Positions 8,346-17,207 of a DNA stretch of 64,000 nucleotides are shown here, piece after piece (position 1 is the first letter of the stretch; the number at the start of each line of letters is the position of its first letter). The stretch is taken from positions 304,927 to 368,926 of the forward strand of contig JAIUNI010000004.1 of the NCBI GenBank assembly GCA_020161935.1, written 5' to 3'. This stretch comes from Chloroflexota bacterium. GTDB taxonomy: Bacteria; Chloroflexota; Anaerolineae; Aggregatilineales; Phototrophicaceae. The notes under the pieces are model-generated. The model did not search any database, had not been told where the DNA came from, and was given only the letters and a program-made list of their open reading frames with translations. A program made the position numbers and the translations under genes.

Positions 8346-8977
8346 GGAAGTTGTCAGTCGTCAGTCGTCAGTCACCAGCTAAAGGCAAAGGCGATTCACC
8401 ACCGAGACACAGAGAACACAGCGTTTTTATTCAGGATTTATGGCGGCATTGGCAGCGGTATATCGCCGCCACAAAAGTTGAAAATATCGAAAATGTTGCA
8501 ATTGTTGTCACCACTTTTACCACATTTCAGCGCGACCTCATGCTGATGCTGTTGAGAATTGAAGGTGTTTAGCAAATTTGGCAGCAATTTCGGCAATGGC
8601 AAAGCCCAGTTTTGTGCCGGATTTGCCAACCCCCTCATAGGTGAAATTCCCCCCATAGTTGAAAATTGTTTTTCTGGCTGCATATACATTTCTATTTTAG
8701 AACAAAAATTCTCTCCGAGTCAAGGAAATTTGGTTTGAATTTGCGGTGATGCACCTCTAAAGAGTTGGTAGTTATTGTTTTGAGTGAGAACTTGCTGATA
8801 ATTTTCTCGCTTACCAACTCTCTAGCAGGGCATGACCGAATTTGCAAACTTTAATGTTCTTTTTTTGTGGGTGGGGGTGAAGGGATTGGTCGGTGACGAG
8901 GATTTGCCAGCGGCAAACCCCTACAGTGGCAACTGTTTGTGATCGAAGGGATAAAGTCATCGGCACGCCTATGGAAG
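8346..8977. repeat. Non-coding repeat-rich spacer
   Basis: No credible gene in about 630 bp. At 8351-8385 there is a run of GTCAGTC/ACCAGCT heptad-like units. At 8386-8425 there is an accgagacacagag-type degenerate repeat. At 8441-8560 there is a diverged partial copy of the left end of the dispersed repeat at 51286-51400 (shared TGGCGGC, GTTGAAAATATC and TGCTGATGCTGTTG stretches). At 8900-8924 there is a REP-like hairpin ending in CTAC. Confidence 0.65.
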
Positions 8978-9289
8978 TTAAGCGGTGATGACCTTGCCTA
9001 ACGCATTCACCTGCTGCCAATATGCGCGGAATGCCTGTCGTCCAGCAGTGGTGAGGGCGCAGTCCGTATGTGGGTAGCGCTCCTTAAAGCTCTTGGTGAT
9101 GGTGATGTACTCGGCCTCTTCCAGCTTTTGTAACTGCGCCGAGAGGTTGCCTTTGGTTAAGCCGGTGAGGTGCAGCAGCGCGGCAAAGTCGGCGCTTTCG
9201 CAGGCAGAAAGGACGGCGATGATGGCTAACCGCGCGGGTTCGTGAATCAGGCGGTCGATGTTAGTGATGGCTTGGACTTCAGCTTGCAT
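8978..9289 (-). CDS. Winged-helix DNA-binding regulator (HTH_34/ArsR-like)
   Basis: A 103-residue single-domain winged helix protein: LTGLTKGNLSAQLQKLEEAEYI is the recognition region, followed by a wing with RYPHTDCALTTAGRQAF. The family (PF13601 type) usually controls a neighbouring membrane protein. It overlaps the membrane-protein gene by 11 bp and is translated after it. The palindrome overlapping the operon's -10 box at 9981-9995 is the likely operator, giving autoregulation. Confidence 0.85.
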   Translation of the reverse strand: MQAEVQAITNIDRLIHEPARLAIIAVLSACESADFAALLHLTGLTKGNLSAQLQKLEEAEYITITKSFKERYPHTDCALTTAGRQAFRAYWQQVNALGKVITA

Positions 9290-9956
9290 CGGCGGTGGCC
9301 TTTTGCTCCAACGCGGTTTGGCGCATGGCGTATAACCCGCTGACGACGAGCAGCCCGCCCCAAAACCCGCTTAGTATCAGCCCGAACAACCCCACTCGAA
9401 TCGGCAGCAGCGCCAGAATGAGCGTACTCGCCAGCCCGACCATCGCCACAATCCGGTAGCGCGGCAGGTTGAAGCGATTGGCTACCGCGAACCACATATA
9501 GGCGAACTCGAAGCCCGTACCCACATAAATCCCGCGAATGATGAGCGACGCATCTCGCAATTGAATCGCCAGCAGGATGCCGGCTATAAACACCGCAAAC
9601 ATGATCGTGAGTGAGGCGAAAAGCGTGCGACGCGGCACCAGCCACGGCTTGGCTTTGATGAATCCGGTCGTGCGCCACAACCAGCGGCGGCGCAGCTTTT
9701 CATTCGCCCAGCGCATCCCTAGGTGCGAAATGAGCAGTGGAATACCAATCGGCAGCACAAAGGTGAGCATGATGATGACCACCGCATTTTGCGCCCGCAG
9801 CCACTCCGCGAATGGCTGCCACAGGTCGGGCATATCCCAAATAACCCAACCATAAAAGCCGGTGACCAGTACCCAGAAGGCGAATTGCAGCTCACGGATG
9901 CCGTCCGCGAACTCATAACGACCTGTGCGCTGTTGAAGCCCTGCCACATTCATCAT
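9279..9956 (-). CDS. Integral membrane protein, cotranscribed with winged-helix regulator
   Basis: A 225-residue protein with about six hydrophobic segments (roughly 25-45, 58-80, 110-130, 137-160, 165-185, 188-210) and a basic loop KLRRRWLWR. No enzyme motif. This type of protein is commonly paired with an HTH_34 regulator. The start is at ATG 9954-9956, with a second ATG directly after it, preceded by AGGAGC. Function is unknown; sensing or export is possible. Confidence 0.8.
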   Translation of the reverse strand: MMNVAGLQQRTGRYEFADGIRELQFAFWVLVTGFYGWVIWDMPDLWQPFAEWLRAQNAVVIIMLTFVLPIGIPLLISHLGMRWANEKLRRRWLWRTTGFIKAKPWLVPRRTLFASLTIMFAVFIAGILLAIQLRDASLIIRGIYVGTGFEFAYMWFAVANRFNLPRYRIVAMVGLASTLILALLPIRVGLFGLILSGFWGGLLVVSGLYAMRQTALEQKATADAS

Positions 9957-9980
9957 ATATGCTCCTGTTTTTGTAGACTA

Positions 9981-10014
9981 GTTTACATTGTAAACCATAA
10001 TGTGATTTTGTCAA
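9981..10014 (-). promoter_or_regulatory. Promoter with overlapping palindromic operator
   Basis: On the minus strand TTGACA (10009-10014) and TACAAT (9987-9992) are 16 bp apart. The perfect palindrome GTTTACATTGTAAAC (9981-9995) covers the -10 box, and a second imperfect palindrome, GTAGACTAGTTTAC, overlaps it toward the gene. A repressor bound here would block polymerase; the winged-helix product of the same operon is the obvious candidate. Confidence 0.72.
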
Positions 10015-10104
10015 CCTGTTGAGATGCGGAAGATGTTTGGTCGGATTTTGATGAAAATGTGCTGAATAGATGTCAAAGGCCAAAAGAATTGAGATATTCC
10101 CATC

Positions 10105-10133
10105 TAGTGATTATGTAGACCAGTCACTATAAT
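10105..10133 (+). promoter_or_regulatory. NmrA-gene promoter with LmrA/YxaF-type operator
   Basis: A perfect -10 TATAAT (10128-10133) is embedded in TAGACCAGTCACTATAAT (10116-10133). This closely matches the reverse complement of the LmrA/YxaF box known from Bacillus subtilis. The -35 region is weak (TAGTGA at 10105-10110). The TetR gene downstream belongs to the same regulator subfamily, so repression of the NmrA-like gene by it is a specific prediction. Confidence 0.65.
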
Positions 10134-10179
10134 AAGTATTAGGGTTCAATGATAAGTGCGAATCGAGATGGAAAAGAAC

Positions 10180-11037
10180 ATGACTGCTCGTATTTTGATC
10201 ACAGGTGCGACCGGTAACGTAGGCAGTGAAGTCGTTCGGGGGTTACAAGCTCTGAGCATTCCGTTTCGCATCGGGCTGGTTAACCCAAGCTCGACTTGCT
10301 TAGAAGCGAACGACCATATGGAAGTGGTCCCTTTTGACTTCTTGAACCCCGAAACCTACTCAGCGGCATTTGCAGGCATTCAGCATTTATTCCTGATGAG
10401 GCCGCCTGCACTGTCAAATGTGTGGCGGGATATTGCCCCGGCTGTGCGGGCGGCGGTGGAGTGCGGGGTGGAGCATATCGTCTTTTTGTCGCTACAAGGG
10501 GTGGAGCAAAACCGGATAACCCCACATTACAAAATTGAAAAACTCATCGAGCAGCTTGGTGTTCGCTATACGTTCCTCCGCGCGGGTTTTTTCATGCAAA
10601 ATCTTTCGACCACACAGGCGGCGGAGATACGCGACGCTGGTGAAATCGCGCTGCCGGTTGGCAAGGCAAAAACGAGTTTCGTGGATGTCCGTGACATCGC
10701 TGCGGTCGCCGTTTATGCGCTCACCGCCGATCAGCATGAGAGCCAGAAATACACCCTCACCGGCCCGGAAGCGCTGGATTACACGCAGGTGGCGCTTAAA
10801 CTCTCTCATGTATTGGAACGCTCTATTCGGTATACCAATCCGTCGGTTTTCCGGTTTATCTGGCGGCAGCTTCGTGCAGGACGCGGCTTGGGATATACGT
10901 TAGTGGTCGCAGGACTGTATACGATTACGCGCTTGGGAAACGCGAAAACGGTTACAGACGATGTGCAGCGTATTCTCGGACGACCCGCCATCCCCTTTGA
11001 CCAGTTTGCCCACGATTACCGTGCCAGTTGGCAGTAG
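10180..11037 (+). CDS. NmrA-like NAD(P)-binding reductase (atypical SDR)
   Basis: A 285-residue protein from ATG 10180; in-frame GTG 10156 and ATG 10168 also exist, but the fold starts right at residue 4. The dinucleotide motif GATGNVG lies at about residues 8-14. There is no classical SDR YxxxK, as expected for NmrA/HSCARG-like proteins that sense redox state or reduce quinones. Such genes are often under TetR control in Bacillus (LmrA/YxaF regulon), which fits the operator at 10116-10133. Confidence 0.85.
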   Translation: MTARILITGATGNVGSEVVRGLQALSIPFRIGLVNPSSTCLEANDHMEVVPFDFLNPETYSAAFAGIQHLFLMRPPALSNVWRDIAPAVRAAVECGVEHIVFLSLQGVEQNRITPHYKIEKLIEQLGVRYTFLRAGFFMQNLSTTQAAEIRDAGEIALPVGKAKTSFVDVRDIAAVAVYALTADQHESQKYTLTGPEALDYTQVALKLSHVLERSIRYTNPSVFRFIWRQLRAGRGLGYTLVVAGLYTITRLGNAKTVTDDVQRILGRPAIPFDQFAHDYRASWQ

Positions 11038-11081
11038 TAAGGCATTTAATCCACGCCACCCCCCGACTTTATCCCGTGCTG

Positions 11082-11110
11082 TTGATGAATCCGTAAAGCC
11101 TTTCTATAAT
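11082..11110 (+). promoter_or_regulatory. Promoter of TetR gene
   Basis: TTGATG (11082-11087) and TATAAT (11105-11110) with an exact 17-bp spacer. The start codon follows 24 bp later with GAGGG as ribosome-binding site. No LmrA-type box was seen here. Confidence 0.7.
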
Positions 11111-11133
11111 GCACTTTAAAGAGGGTGAACGGT

Positions 11134-11712
11134 ATGGCAGTCACGCGCGATCAAATCATCGAAACGACCTGTGATCTTTTAGAGTTGCAGGGTTATCACG
11201 CCACTGGACTTAATCAAATTATTAAAGAGAGTGGCACCCCAAAAGGCTCCCTTTACTATTATTTTCCCGGTGGCAAAGAAGCGCTTGCCGTAGAAGCGGT
11301 AAACCATGTCGGGAATATAGTGTTGCAGCGCATCCGCGAAAATCTGGCACAGGTTGATGACTGTGCGGAAGCGATTTCGATCTTTATTAAGAATATTGCC
11401 CTGAATGTAGAACTTTCTGGCTTTCGGGCGGGCGGCCCAATCACGATCATTGCGATGGAAATGGCCTCGACCAGCCCCACCCTGCGCGAGGCGTGCCAGC
11501 ATATTTACGATGGATGGCAGGACGCTTTTGCTGAAAAACTGCGCGCAGGGGATATTGCCGAAGCGCGTGCTAAACGGATGGCAGCACTCATTATCGCAGC
11601 GATTGAAGGCGGGATTATTTTGTGCCGCACAAGCCAGAGCCGGATACCCCTAGAGCAAGTGGGTGAAGAAATATATGAACTGGTGAGCCAGGTTCGGGTT
11701 AACCTTGTCTGA
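11134..11712 (+). CDS. TetR-family repressor, LmrA/YxaF-like
   Basis: A 192-residue protein from ATG 11134 (GAGGG 7-10 nt upstream; a GTG at 11125 is in frame but overlaps that site). The N-terminal helix-turn-helix GYHATGLNQIIKESGTPKGSLYYYFPGGKEAL (split here only by position, residues about 22-51) is characteristic of the LmrA/YxaF/QacR-type branch. The C-terminal ligand domain has the usual IAAIEGGIILCRTS segment. The gene follows the NmrA-like reductase by about 100 bp and has its own promoter. Confidence 0.88.
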   Translation: MAVTRDQIIETTCDLLELQGYHATGLNQIIKESGTPKGSLYYYFPGGKEALAVEAVNHVGNIVLQRIRENLAQVDDCAEAISIFIKNIALNVELSGFRAGGPITIIAMEMASTSPTLREACQHIYDGWQDAFAEKLRAGDIAEARAKRMAALIIAAIEGGIILCRTSQSRIPLEQVGEEIYELVSQVRVNLV

Positions 11713-11812
11713 ATTGACGTACGCGGTGGTTTGTGGCACATTTTGAGGGCTGCACTGCTCAAAAGCGGATGCAACATGGAGTCCCCGCCACGCTTACCGA
11801 AAGGATCGCCCG

Positions 11813-13525
11813 ATGTCTTTATTTGATTCCCTACCGACCACCACGCAGGACTTTAGCAACTGGACATGGGGGCAGATTCAGCCGTACTATGACGAGTTGA
11901 ACACGCGACCACTGGATGCGGAAACGGTCGAGCGCTGGCTGGCGGATTGGACGCACCTCGATAACCTGATTAACGAGAGCCGGATGCGCCTGTGGATTCG
12001 GACGACGACCCACACCAACGACGAGGACGGTGTGAAGCGCTTCCATGTCTACCTGAGCGACATCATGGAAAACGTCGAGGTGGGCGACCAGCGGTTGAAG
12101 GAAAAGCTGCTGGCAAGTGGTTTGACTCCGGCGGGGATGGCCGTTCCGCTGCGGGATATGCGTGCCGAAGCCGCCTTATTCCGCGAGGCGAACGTGCCGC
12201 TTTCAACCGAGGAAAGCAAGCTGAACACGGACTATGACCAGATCCTCGGTTCGCAGACGGTGATGTGGGAGGGCGAGGAAATTACCTTGCTGCAACTGCG
12301 GACGGTTTACTATAACCCTGACCGCGACCTGCGCGAGAAAGCATGGCGGCTGGAGATTGAGCGGCGGGCGGTGGACACCCCCGTGCTGAATACGCTGTGG
12401 GGCAAGATGCTAACGCTGCGCCAGCAGGTCGCCACCAACGCGGGGTTCAAGGATTACCGTGATTATATGTGGCAGGCACGCAAGCGGTTTGACTACACAC
12501 CAGAGGACTGCACGGTGTTTCATGACGCGGTGGCGGAAGTCGTCGTGCCAGCGGCAGAGCGCATCTATGAACAGCGGCGCAAGCGGTTGGGGATTGATAC
12601 GCTGCGCCCGTGGGATTTGCTGGTGGATACCAGCGGGCAGCCCGCGCTGCGGCCGTTTGAGACGGTCGAGGAATTGGAGACGCGCTCGGAAGCCGTGTTC
12701 CAGCACGTCGACCCGCAGCTTGGCGCGTATTTCGGCATCATGCGGAAAGAAGGCTTGCTCGACTTGGGCAACCGCAAGAACAAAGCCCCCGGTGGCTACC
12801 AGACGGATTTGCGGCTGGTCAAGCGCCCGTTCATCTTCATGAATGCCGTTTCGACGCACGAGGATGTGCAGACCATGATCCACGAGGGCGGCCACGCCTT
12901 CCACTGTTTTGAAAGCGGGAAGCTGCCCTACAGCCAGCAGCTTGAGATCACGATGGAGGTGGCGGAACTGGCTTCGATGTCGATGGAGATGCTGGCCGCA
13001 CCGTACCTGACCCACGACTTCGGCGGGTTCTATACGCCTTCCGAGGCGGCGCGGGCGCGGATTGAACACCTTGAGGAAATTATCACGCTGCTGGCGTATA
13101 TCGCGGTGGTAGATGCGTATCAACATTGGGTGTACACGCACATCGAGGCGGCGGCTGACCCCGAAAACTGTGACGAAGCGTGGGTGTCGCTGTGGAAGCG
13201 GTTTATGAAGGGCATCGACTACAGCGGATTAGAGGACGCGCTGCTGGTTCGCTGGCGGCGGCAGTCACATATTTTCCAAGACCCGTTCTACTACATCGAC
13301 TACGGGCTGGCGCAGTTGGGGGCGCTGCAAGTGTGGGAAAACGCGCTGCAAGACCAGACGAAGGCGGTGCGGCAGTATCTGGACGCGCTGGCGCTGGGCA
13401 GCACGGCTGGCCTCAAAGACGTGTTCAAGACGGCGGGCGCGACCTTCGCCTTTGATGCCGCGACCTTCGGACGGCTGATCGGGTTGATCGAGCGGACGGT
13501 GGCGGAACTCGAAGCGCAGGTTTAG
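11813..13525 (+). CDS. M3-family oligoendopeptidase
   Basis: A 570-residue zinc metallopeptidase of the PepF/thimet type that degrades short peptides in the cytoplasm. The zinc motif HEGGH is at residues 357-361 and the third ligand, Glu385, lies in MEVAELAS. The helical N-terminal lid and the C-terminal YIDYGLAQLGALQVW signature of the family are present, and the length is normal. It probably digests peptides taken up by systems such as the ABC transporter at 27-31 kb. It stands alone and ends in a BIME-like repeat. Confidence 0.92.
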   Translation: MSLFDSLPTTTQDFSNWTWGQIQPYYDELNTRPLDAETVERWLADWTHLDNLINESRMRLWIRTTTHTNDEDGVKRFHVYLSDIMENVEVGDQRLKEKLLASGLTPAGMAVPLRDMRAEAALFREANVPLSTEESKLNTDYDQILGSQTVMWEGEEITLLQLRTVYYNPDRDLREKAWRLEIERRAVDTPVLNTLWGKMLTLRQQVATNAGFKDYRDYMWQARKRFDYTPEDCTVFHDAVAEVVVPAAERIYEQRRKRLGIDTLRPWDLLVDTSGQPALRPFETVEELETRSEAVFQHVDPQLGAYFGIMRKEGLLDLGNRKNKAPGGYQTDLRLVKRPFIFMNAVSTHEDVQTMIHEGGHAFHCFESGKLPYSQQLEITMEVAELASMSMEMLAAPYLTHDFGGFYTPSEAARARIEHLEEIITLLAYIAVVDAYQHWVYTHIEAAADPENCDEAWVSLWKRFMKGIDYSGLEDALLVRWRRQSHIFQDPFYYIDYGLAQLGALQVWENALQDQTKAVRQYLDALALGSTAGLKDVFKTAGATFAFDAATFGRLIGLIERTVAELEAQV

Positions 13526-13526
13526 A

Positions 13527-13592
13527 GGCTGTCTCGTGTCCCTACTCACACCACAATCTCGCGTTGTTGTAGGGACAGCAGACAGGCTGTCC
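13527..13592. repeat. BIME-like pair of GTAG hairpins, subfamily 2
   Basis: A truncated inverted unit ends in CTAC (13541-13544) and faces a complete unit with GTAG at 13569-13572 and arms GGACAGC/GCTGTCC around AGACAG (13573-13592). The same arrangement recurs at 21388-21454 and 23131-23198. Confidence 0.75.
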
Positions 13593-13713
13593 GGTATTTC
13601 CTTCTCAAATGGTTTCTTAGCCCTAAGCAAGCTGTTAGGTGCGAGTAAGCCAGCGGGTGAATAATCAGCCATAAACGTGTTTCGCAAAAATACTATTGTG
13701 AAAAGAGGTTATT

Positions 13714-14778
13714 ATGGCTCCCATCGTCACCATCGAACGGCACATTCTGGAGCAGCAGAAGCAGTTCCCGAACGCGACCGGTGCCTTCACCCGCCTGCTC
13801 TACGATATGGCGCTCTCCGCCAAGATCATCGCCCGCGAAACCACCCGCGCGGGGCTTGTCGGCATCCTCGGTGCGTCCAGCGACCACAACGTTTACGGCG
13901 AACAGCAGCAGAAGCTGGACATTTTCGCCGACCAGACCATTTTCACCATGAACGACCACACCGGACAGTTGTGCGCGATGGCCTCCGAAGAACACGAGGA
14001 CATTATCCACATCCCGCCGCACTTCGATACCGGTAAATACGTGCTGCTCTATGACCCCTTGGACGGTTCCTCGAACATCGACGTGAATGTGTCGATTGGG
14101 ACGATCTTCGCCGTTCACCGCAAAATTTCCAAAGGCGAGCGCGGATCGGTGGAAGATTTACTGCAACCCGGTCGGCATTTGGCGGCAGCCGGATATGTGA
14201 CGTACGGGTCGAGTACCATGATGGTCTACAGCACCGGGCAGGGGGTTCACGGCTTCACGCTCGACCCCAGCGTGGGCGAGTTCCTACTGAGCCACCCCAA
14301 CATCCGCGTGCCGGAAAAAGCGGTCTACTACAGCGCCAATCAAGGCAACGAGAAATTCTGGACACCGGGGGTACGGCGCTACGCCAAGTGGCTGCAAGGT
14401 ATCGAGGGTGAAGGCCGCAAGCCGCTCGGACACCGGTACATCGGATCGCTGGTGGCGGACTTTCACCGCAACCTGCTGCGCGGCGGTGTGTTCTTTTACC
14501 CCGGCGATATGCAAGACCCCGGCCAGCCGAACGGCAAGATGCGCCTGATGTTCGAAGCACAGGCGATTGCCTTCCTCGCCGAGCAAGCCGGTGGTTACGG
14601 CTCGGACGGCATCGGCAACCTGCTGGATATTCAGCCGCACTCGCTGCACCAGCGCGTGCCGATGATCGTCGGCAACCGCGACCTCGTGGAGAAGGCCGAG
14701 CAGTACATCCGCGATTATGACCAAGAGTGGGTCGCTGCCTACCAACCGTTTCGTGAAAAGGCGGTTCCACAACTATAA
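13714..14778 (+). CDS. fbp: Class I fructose-1,6-bisphosphatase
   Basis: Gluconeogenic phosphatase forming fructose 6-phosphate. At 354 residues it is the usual size. Metal and phosphate site segments are intact: SEEHED at about residues 91-96 and DPLDGSSN at 114-121. The late GKMRLMFEAQAIAFLAEQAGG segment is also typical. The start ATG has AGAGG upstream. The next gene starts 39 bp later and may be cotranscribed. Confidence 0.95.
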   Translation: MAPIVTIERHILEQQKQFPNATGAFTRLLYDMALSAKIIARETTRAGLVGILGASSDHNVYGEQQQKLDIFADQTIFTMNDHTGQLCAMASEEHEDIIHIPPHFDTGKYVLLYDPLDGSSNIDVNVSIGTIFAVHRKISKGERGSVEDLLQPGRHLAAAGYVTYGSSTMMVYSTGQGVHGFTLDPSVGEFLLSHPNIRVPEKAVYYSANQGNEKFWTPGVRRYAKWLQGIEGEGRKPLGHRYIGSLVADFHRNLLRGGVFFYPGDMQDPGQPNGKMRLMFEAQAIAFLAEQAGGYGSDGIGNLLDIQPHSLHQRVPMIVGNRDLVEKAEQYIRDYDQEWVAAYQPFREKAVPQL

Positions 14779-14817
14779 TAGGCGCTTCTGCGCGGCTCAT
14801 AGGGTTTTGGAACAGGC

Positions 14818-16503
14818 GTGAACATTCCCACGACAACATCGTCATCACTGGCGTGGCAGCGCCTTGCTTCGATTCTACCATTTACCGCGTTGGCACTATT
14901 AGCTGTTTTGCTGTGGCTGCCGTTCGGGTTACAGGTCGGTTACTACGCCGACGAGTGGACGGTGATGGCGGATATTCAAAAGGGCGCGTTCCTCACGGGC
15001 AGCGTGCGCCCGTTCGAGCTGCTGACATGGTTTACGGCTTACCACCTCGCGCCGGATTCGTTCGCGGGATTGAACGGGCTGATGCTGGTGATGATCGCCG
15101 CGAAAGCCATCAGCGCCTACCTGCTGCTGACCGAGTTGAAGCTGCCGTCGCTGTTTGCGTTCGGCGCTGCGGCCTTGCTACTGCTGTATCCGGCGGACAG
15201 CGGCGTGTTTTATATGGGGTCGATTTCGATCCACACGTCCGGCTTTCTGCTGCTGCTGGCGCTGTGGCTGCTGGCGCGGTTCTGGCGAACGGGGCGGCGC
15301 GGGTTGTGGCTGCCCATCTTTATCGCCAGCGCGTTATGTTTGGGCATGTACGAAGGCGTGTTCCCGTTATTCGTCCTCGCGCCGTTCATGCTGCTGTACT
15401 TGGAGGGCAAGTTCTCGCGGCGGCTGGTGGCTGTTAGCCTAATATGGTTTATCCTGCCGCTGGTATTCGGGTTACGCATTATCGCCACGCTGAACGCGCC
15501 AATTGCTGCGTCGTCCTATCAGTCCATGCTGCTGGCGGAGGATAAATCGGTCGGGGCGATTGTGGGCAGTCTGTGGCGGGCGAACCGTGTCATCCTCGCG
15601 GACGGTTGGGTGAGCGCGGTACTGCAAACGGTCGCGCCGACGGGGTGGTCTGGCTTGCGGAACGTGCCGAAGAACACGCTGGCGAACCCGTATATCGCGT
15701 GGGTGCTGGTAGGTGCGCTGGTGGTCGCGGTCACGGTGTTTGTTCTCAGCCGCCGCGAGCAGATTTCACCGTCGAGCAAGCGGTTGCTCCTGCTGCTGGT
15801 CGCTAGTCCCGTTATCATCACGCTCGGCTTTTTGCTGTACGCACTGACGAACCTGCGCGGCATCAACCTGCGGACGCTGCTTTACGCCAGCACGGGCGGG
15901 GCGCTGTTGTTCGCCTCGGTGCTGTGGTTGGTGGGCAAAGTGCTGCGCCGTCCTGCGCTCGTGTTTGTGGTGGGCGTGGTGCTGCTGGGTGCGGTTGGCT
16001 TATCGAGCCTGTTGTTTCAGCACCAGCATTACGCCACGCTGGGACGGATGCAAACGCCGGTCCTGCAAACGCTGGTGCAAGCCGCGCCGGGGGTTGAGAC
16101 GGATACGACATTGGTGGTGATTGACGAAACACCAGAACGGCTGCTTTCCAGCACGTTTAATGACCTGAGCCTGTACTTGGAAGGCGCGGCACGGGTGATC
16201 TATGCCGACTCCAGCTTGAGCGCCACGATTTGCTATCCGGCAGGCGCGGCATGGGGACAGTTCAACGAGCAGTGCCGCTTTGACGTGGGCGGCATATCCC
16301 TGCTGTTCGACGGCGTGGCGTACTGGTCGCGTGGTTATGAGCAGTTGGCGGTGTTCCGCTACACGGCTGATGGTGACTTGCAGCTTGTAACCGACCTCAG
16401 CGCGTACACCGACCAAGCCGCCGCCTATCAACCACTAGTGCGAGTCCGCGCGGATGCGCCGCTGCCCACCCGCGCGGTGACGATGCTCGGCCTCGTGCCT
16501 TAA
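14818..16503 (+). CDS. Polytopic membrane protein, GT-C glycosyltransferase-like
   Basis: A 561-residue protein starting at GTG 14818 with about 11-12 hydrophobic segments up to residue 400 and an extracytoplasmic C-terminal domain of about 150 residues. The early segment YYADEW lies in the first loop, where GT-C enzymes place an acidic motif. Overall layout fits lipid-linked sugar transferases, but no family signature is strong enough to name the substrate. The stop codon overlaps the convergent membrane-protein gene. Confidence 0.75.
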   Translation: MNIPTTTSSSLAWQRLASILPFTALALLAVLLWLPFGLQVGYYADEWTVMADIQKGAFLTGSVRPFELLTWFTAYHLAPDSFAGLNGLMLVMIAAKAISAYLLLTELKLPSLFAFGAAALLLLYPADSGVFYMGSISIHTSGFLLLLALWLLARFWRTGRRGLWLPIFIASALCLGMYEGVFPLFVLAPFMLLYLEGKFSRRLVAVSLIWFILPLVFGLRIIATLNAPIAASSYQSMLLAEDKSVGAIVGSLWRANRVILADGWVSAVLQTVAPTGWSGLRNVPKNTLANPYIAWVLVGALVVAVTVFVLSRREQISPSSKRLLLLLVASPVIITLGFLLYALTNLRGINLRTLLYASTGGALLFASVLWLVGKVLRRPALVFVVGVVLLGAVGLSSLLFQHQHYATLGRMQTPVLQTLVQAAPGVETDTTLVVIDETPERLLSSTFNDLSLYLEGAARVIYADSSLSATICYPAGAAWGQFNEQCRFDVGGISLLFDGVAYWSRGYEQLAVFRYTADGDLQLVTDLSAYTDQAAAYQPLVRVRADAPLPTRAVTMLGLVP

Positions 16504-17069
16504 ATCAGCTTTCCGCCGCTGAGGACAGTTTGCAGCAGGAGGAAGCCACCCGCGCCAATCGCCAGCACCAAACCGATGACAACCAAGTAGGTCGCAATCC
16601 GCACCACGCGGAAGATTTGGCGCAGCGCGAACCGCAGTAAGACCATGCCGAGCGCACAGGCTGGAACGATCAAGATCAGCAGCCAGATCGACCAGTTCAT
16701 CCCCAGCCAGTAATTACTGAAGAACCACAGCACACCGCCGATGATGCCGCCGACCACCACATCCATAATCCAACCGAGGTTGGTCACGCGGATGAGGTAC
16801 ACCACGATAAACGCCAGTAAACCCGCCGTGAACACGGTATTACCGAGAATATCGGTGACGATGTTTTGCAGGTTGGGCGGCTGCCCGTTGATGCTGGAAC
16901 TGACACCGGCAATCGCCGCCGCGCCCAAGATTTGGATAACCCCTTCCGGCGCTTTGCCGCGATAGCCGGAGTAGAGGGCGCGGAGCAAGGCCGCAATCGG
17001 CAGCATATACTGACCGCCGATTTGGATGAACGAGGCCAGTGTTGCGGGATCAATCTGAAGATTATTCAT
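16500..17069 (-). CDS. Small integral membrane protein
   Basis: A 189-residue protein with five or so membrane segments and Gly-rich helices (LGAAAIAGVSSSING, VVGGIIGGVLWF). The start ATG is preceded by a GGTGG-type site. No domain was recognised. It is convergent with, and overlaps by 4 bp, the GT-C-like gene, and it diverges from the lipoprotein gene at 17208. Confidence 0.72.
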   Translation of the reverse strand: MNNLQIDPATLASFIQIGGQYMLPIAALLRALYSGYRGKAPEGVIQILGAAAIAGVSSSINGQPPNLQNIVTDILGNTVFTAGLLAFIVVYLIRVTNLGWIMDVVVGGIIGGVLWFFSNYWLGMNWSIWLLILIVPACALGMVLLRFALRQIFRVVRIATYLVVIGLVLAIGAGGFLLLQTVLSGGKLI

Positions 17070-17207
17070 GAGACCACCTTTCGCTTATCCCCATTCAACC
17101 ACAACTTATGCCATTCTGCCAAAAGGCCGTAGGGCGAACGTATGGTGTCGGGGTAAATATGCTAATATGGGCAGCATACCCGCCAGCAGCCCTATGGAGT
17201 CCTGACC

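Noticed and set aside
12410..13141. 243-codon frame antisense to the M3 peptidase
   Set aside because: Shadow caused by GC-rich codon use; the sense frame has the HEGGH zinc site.
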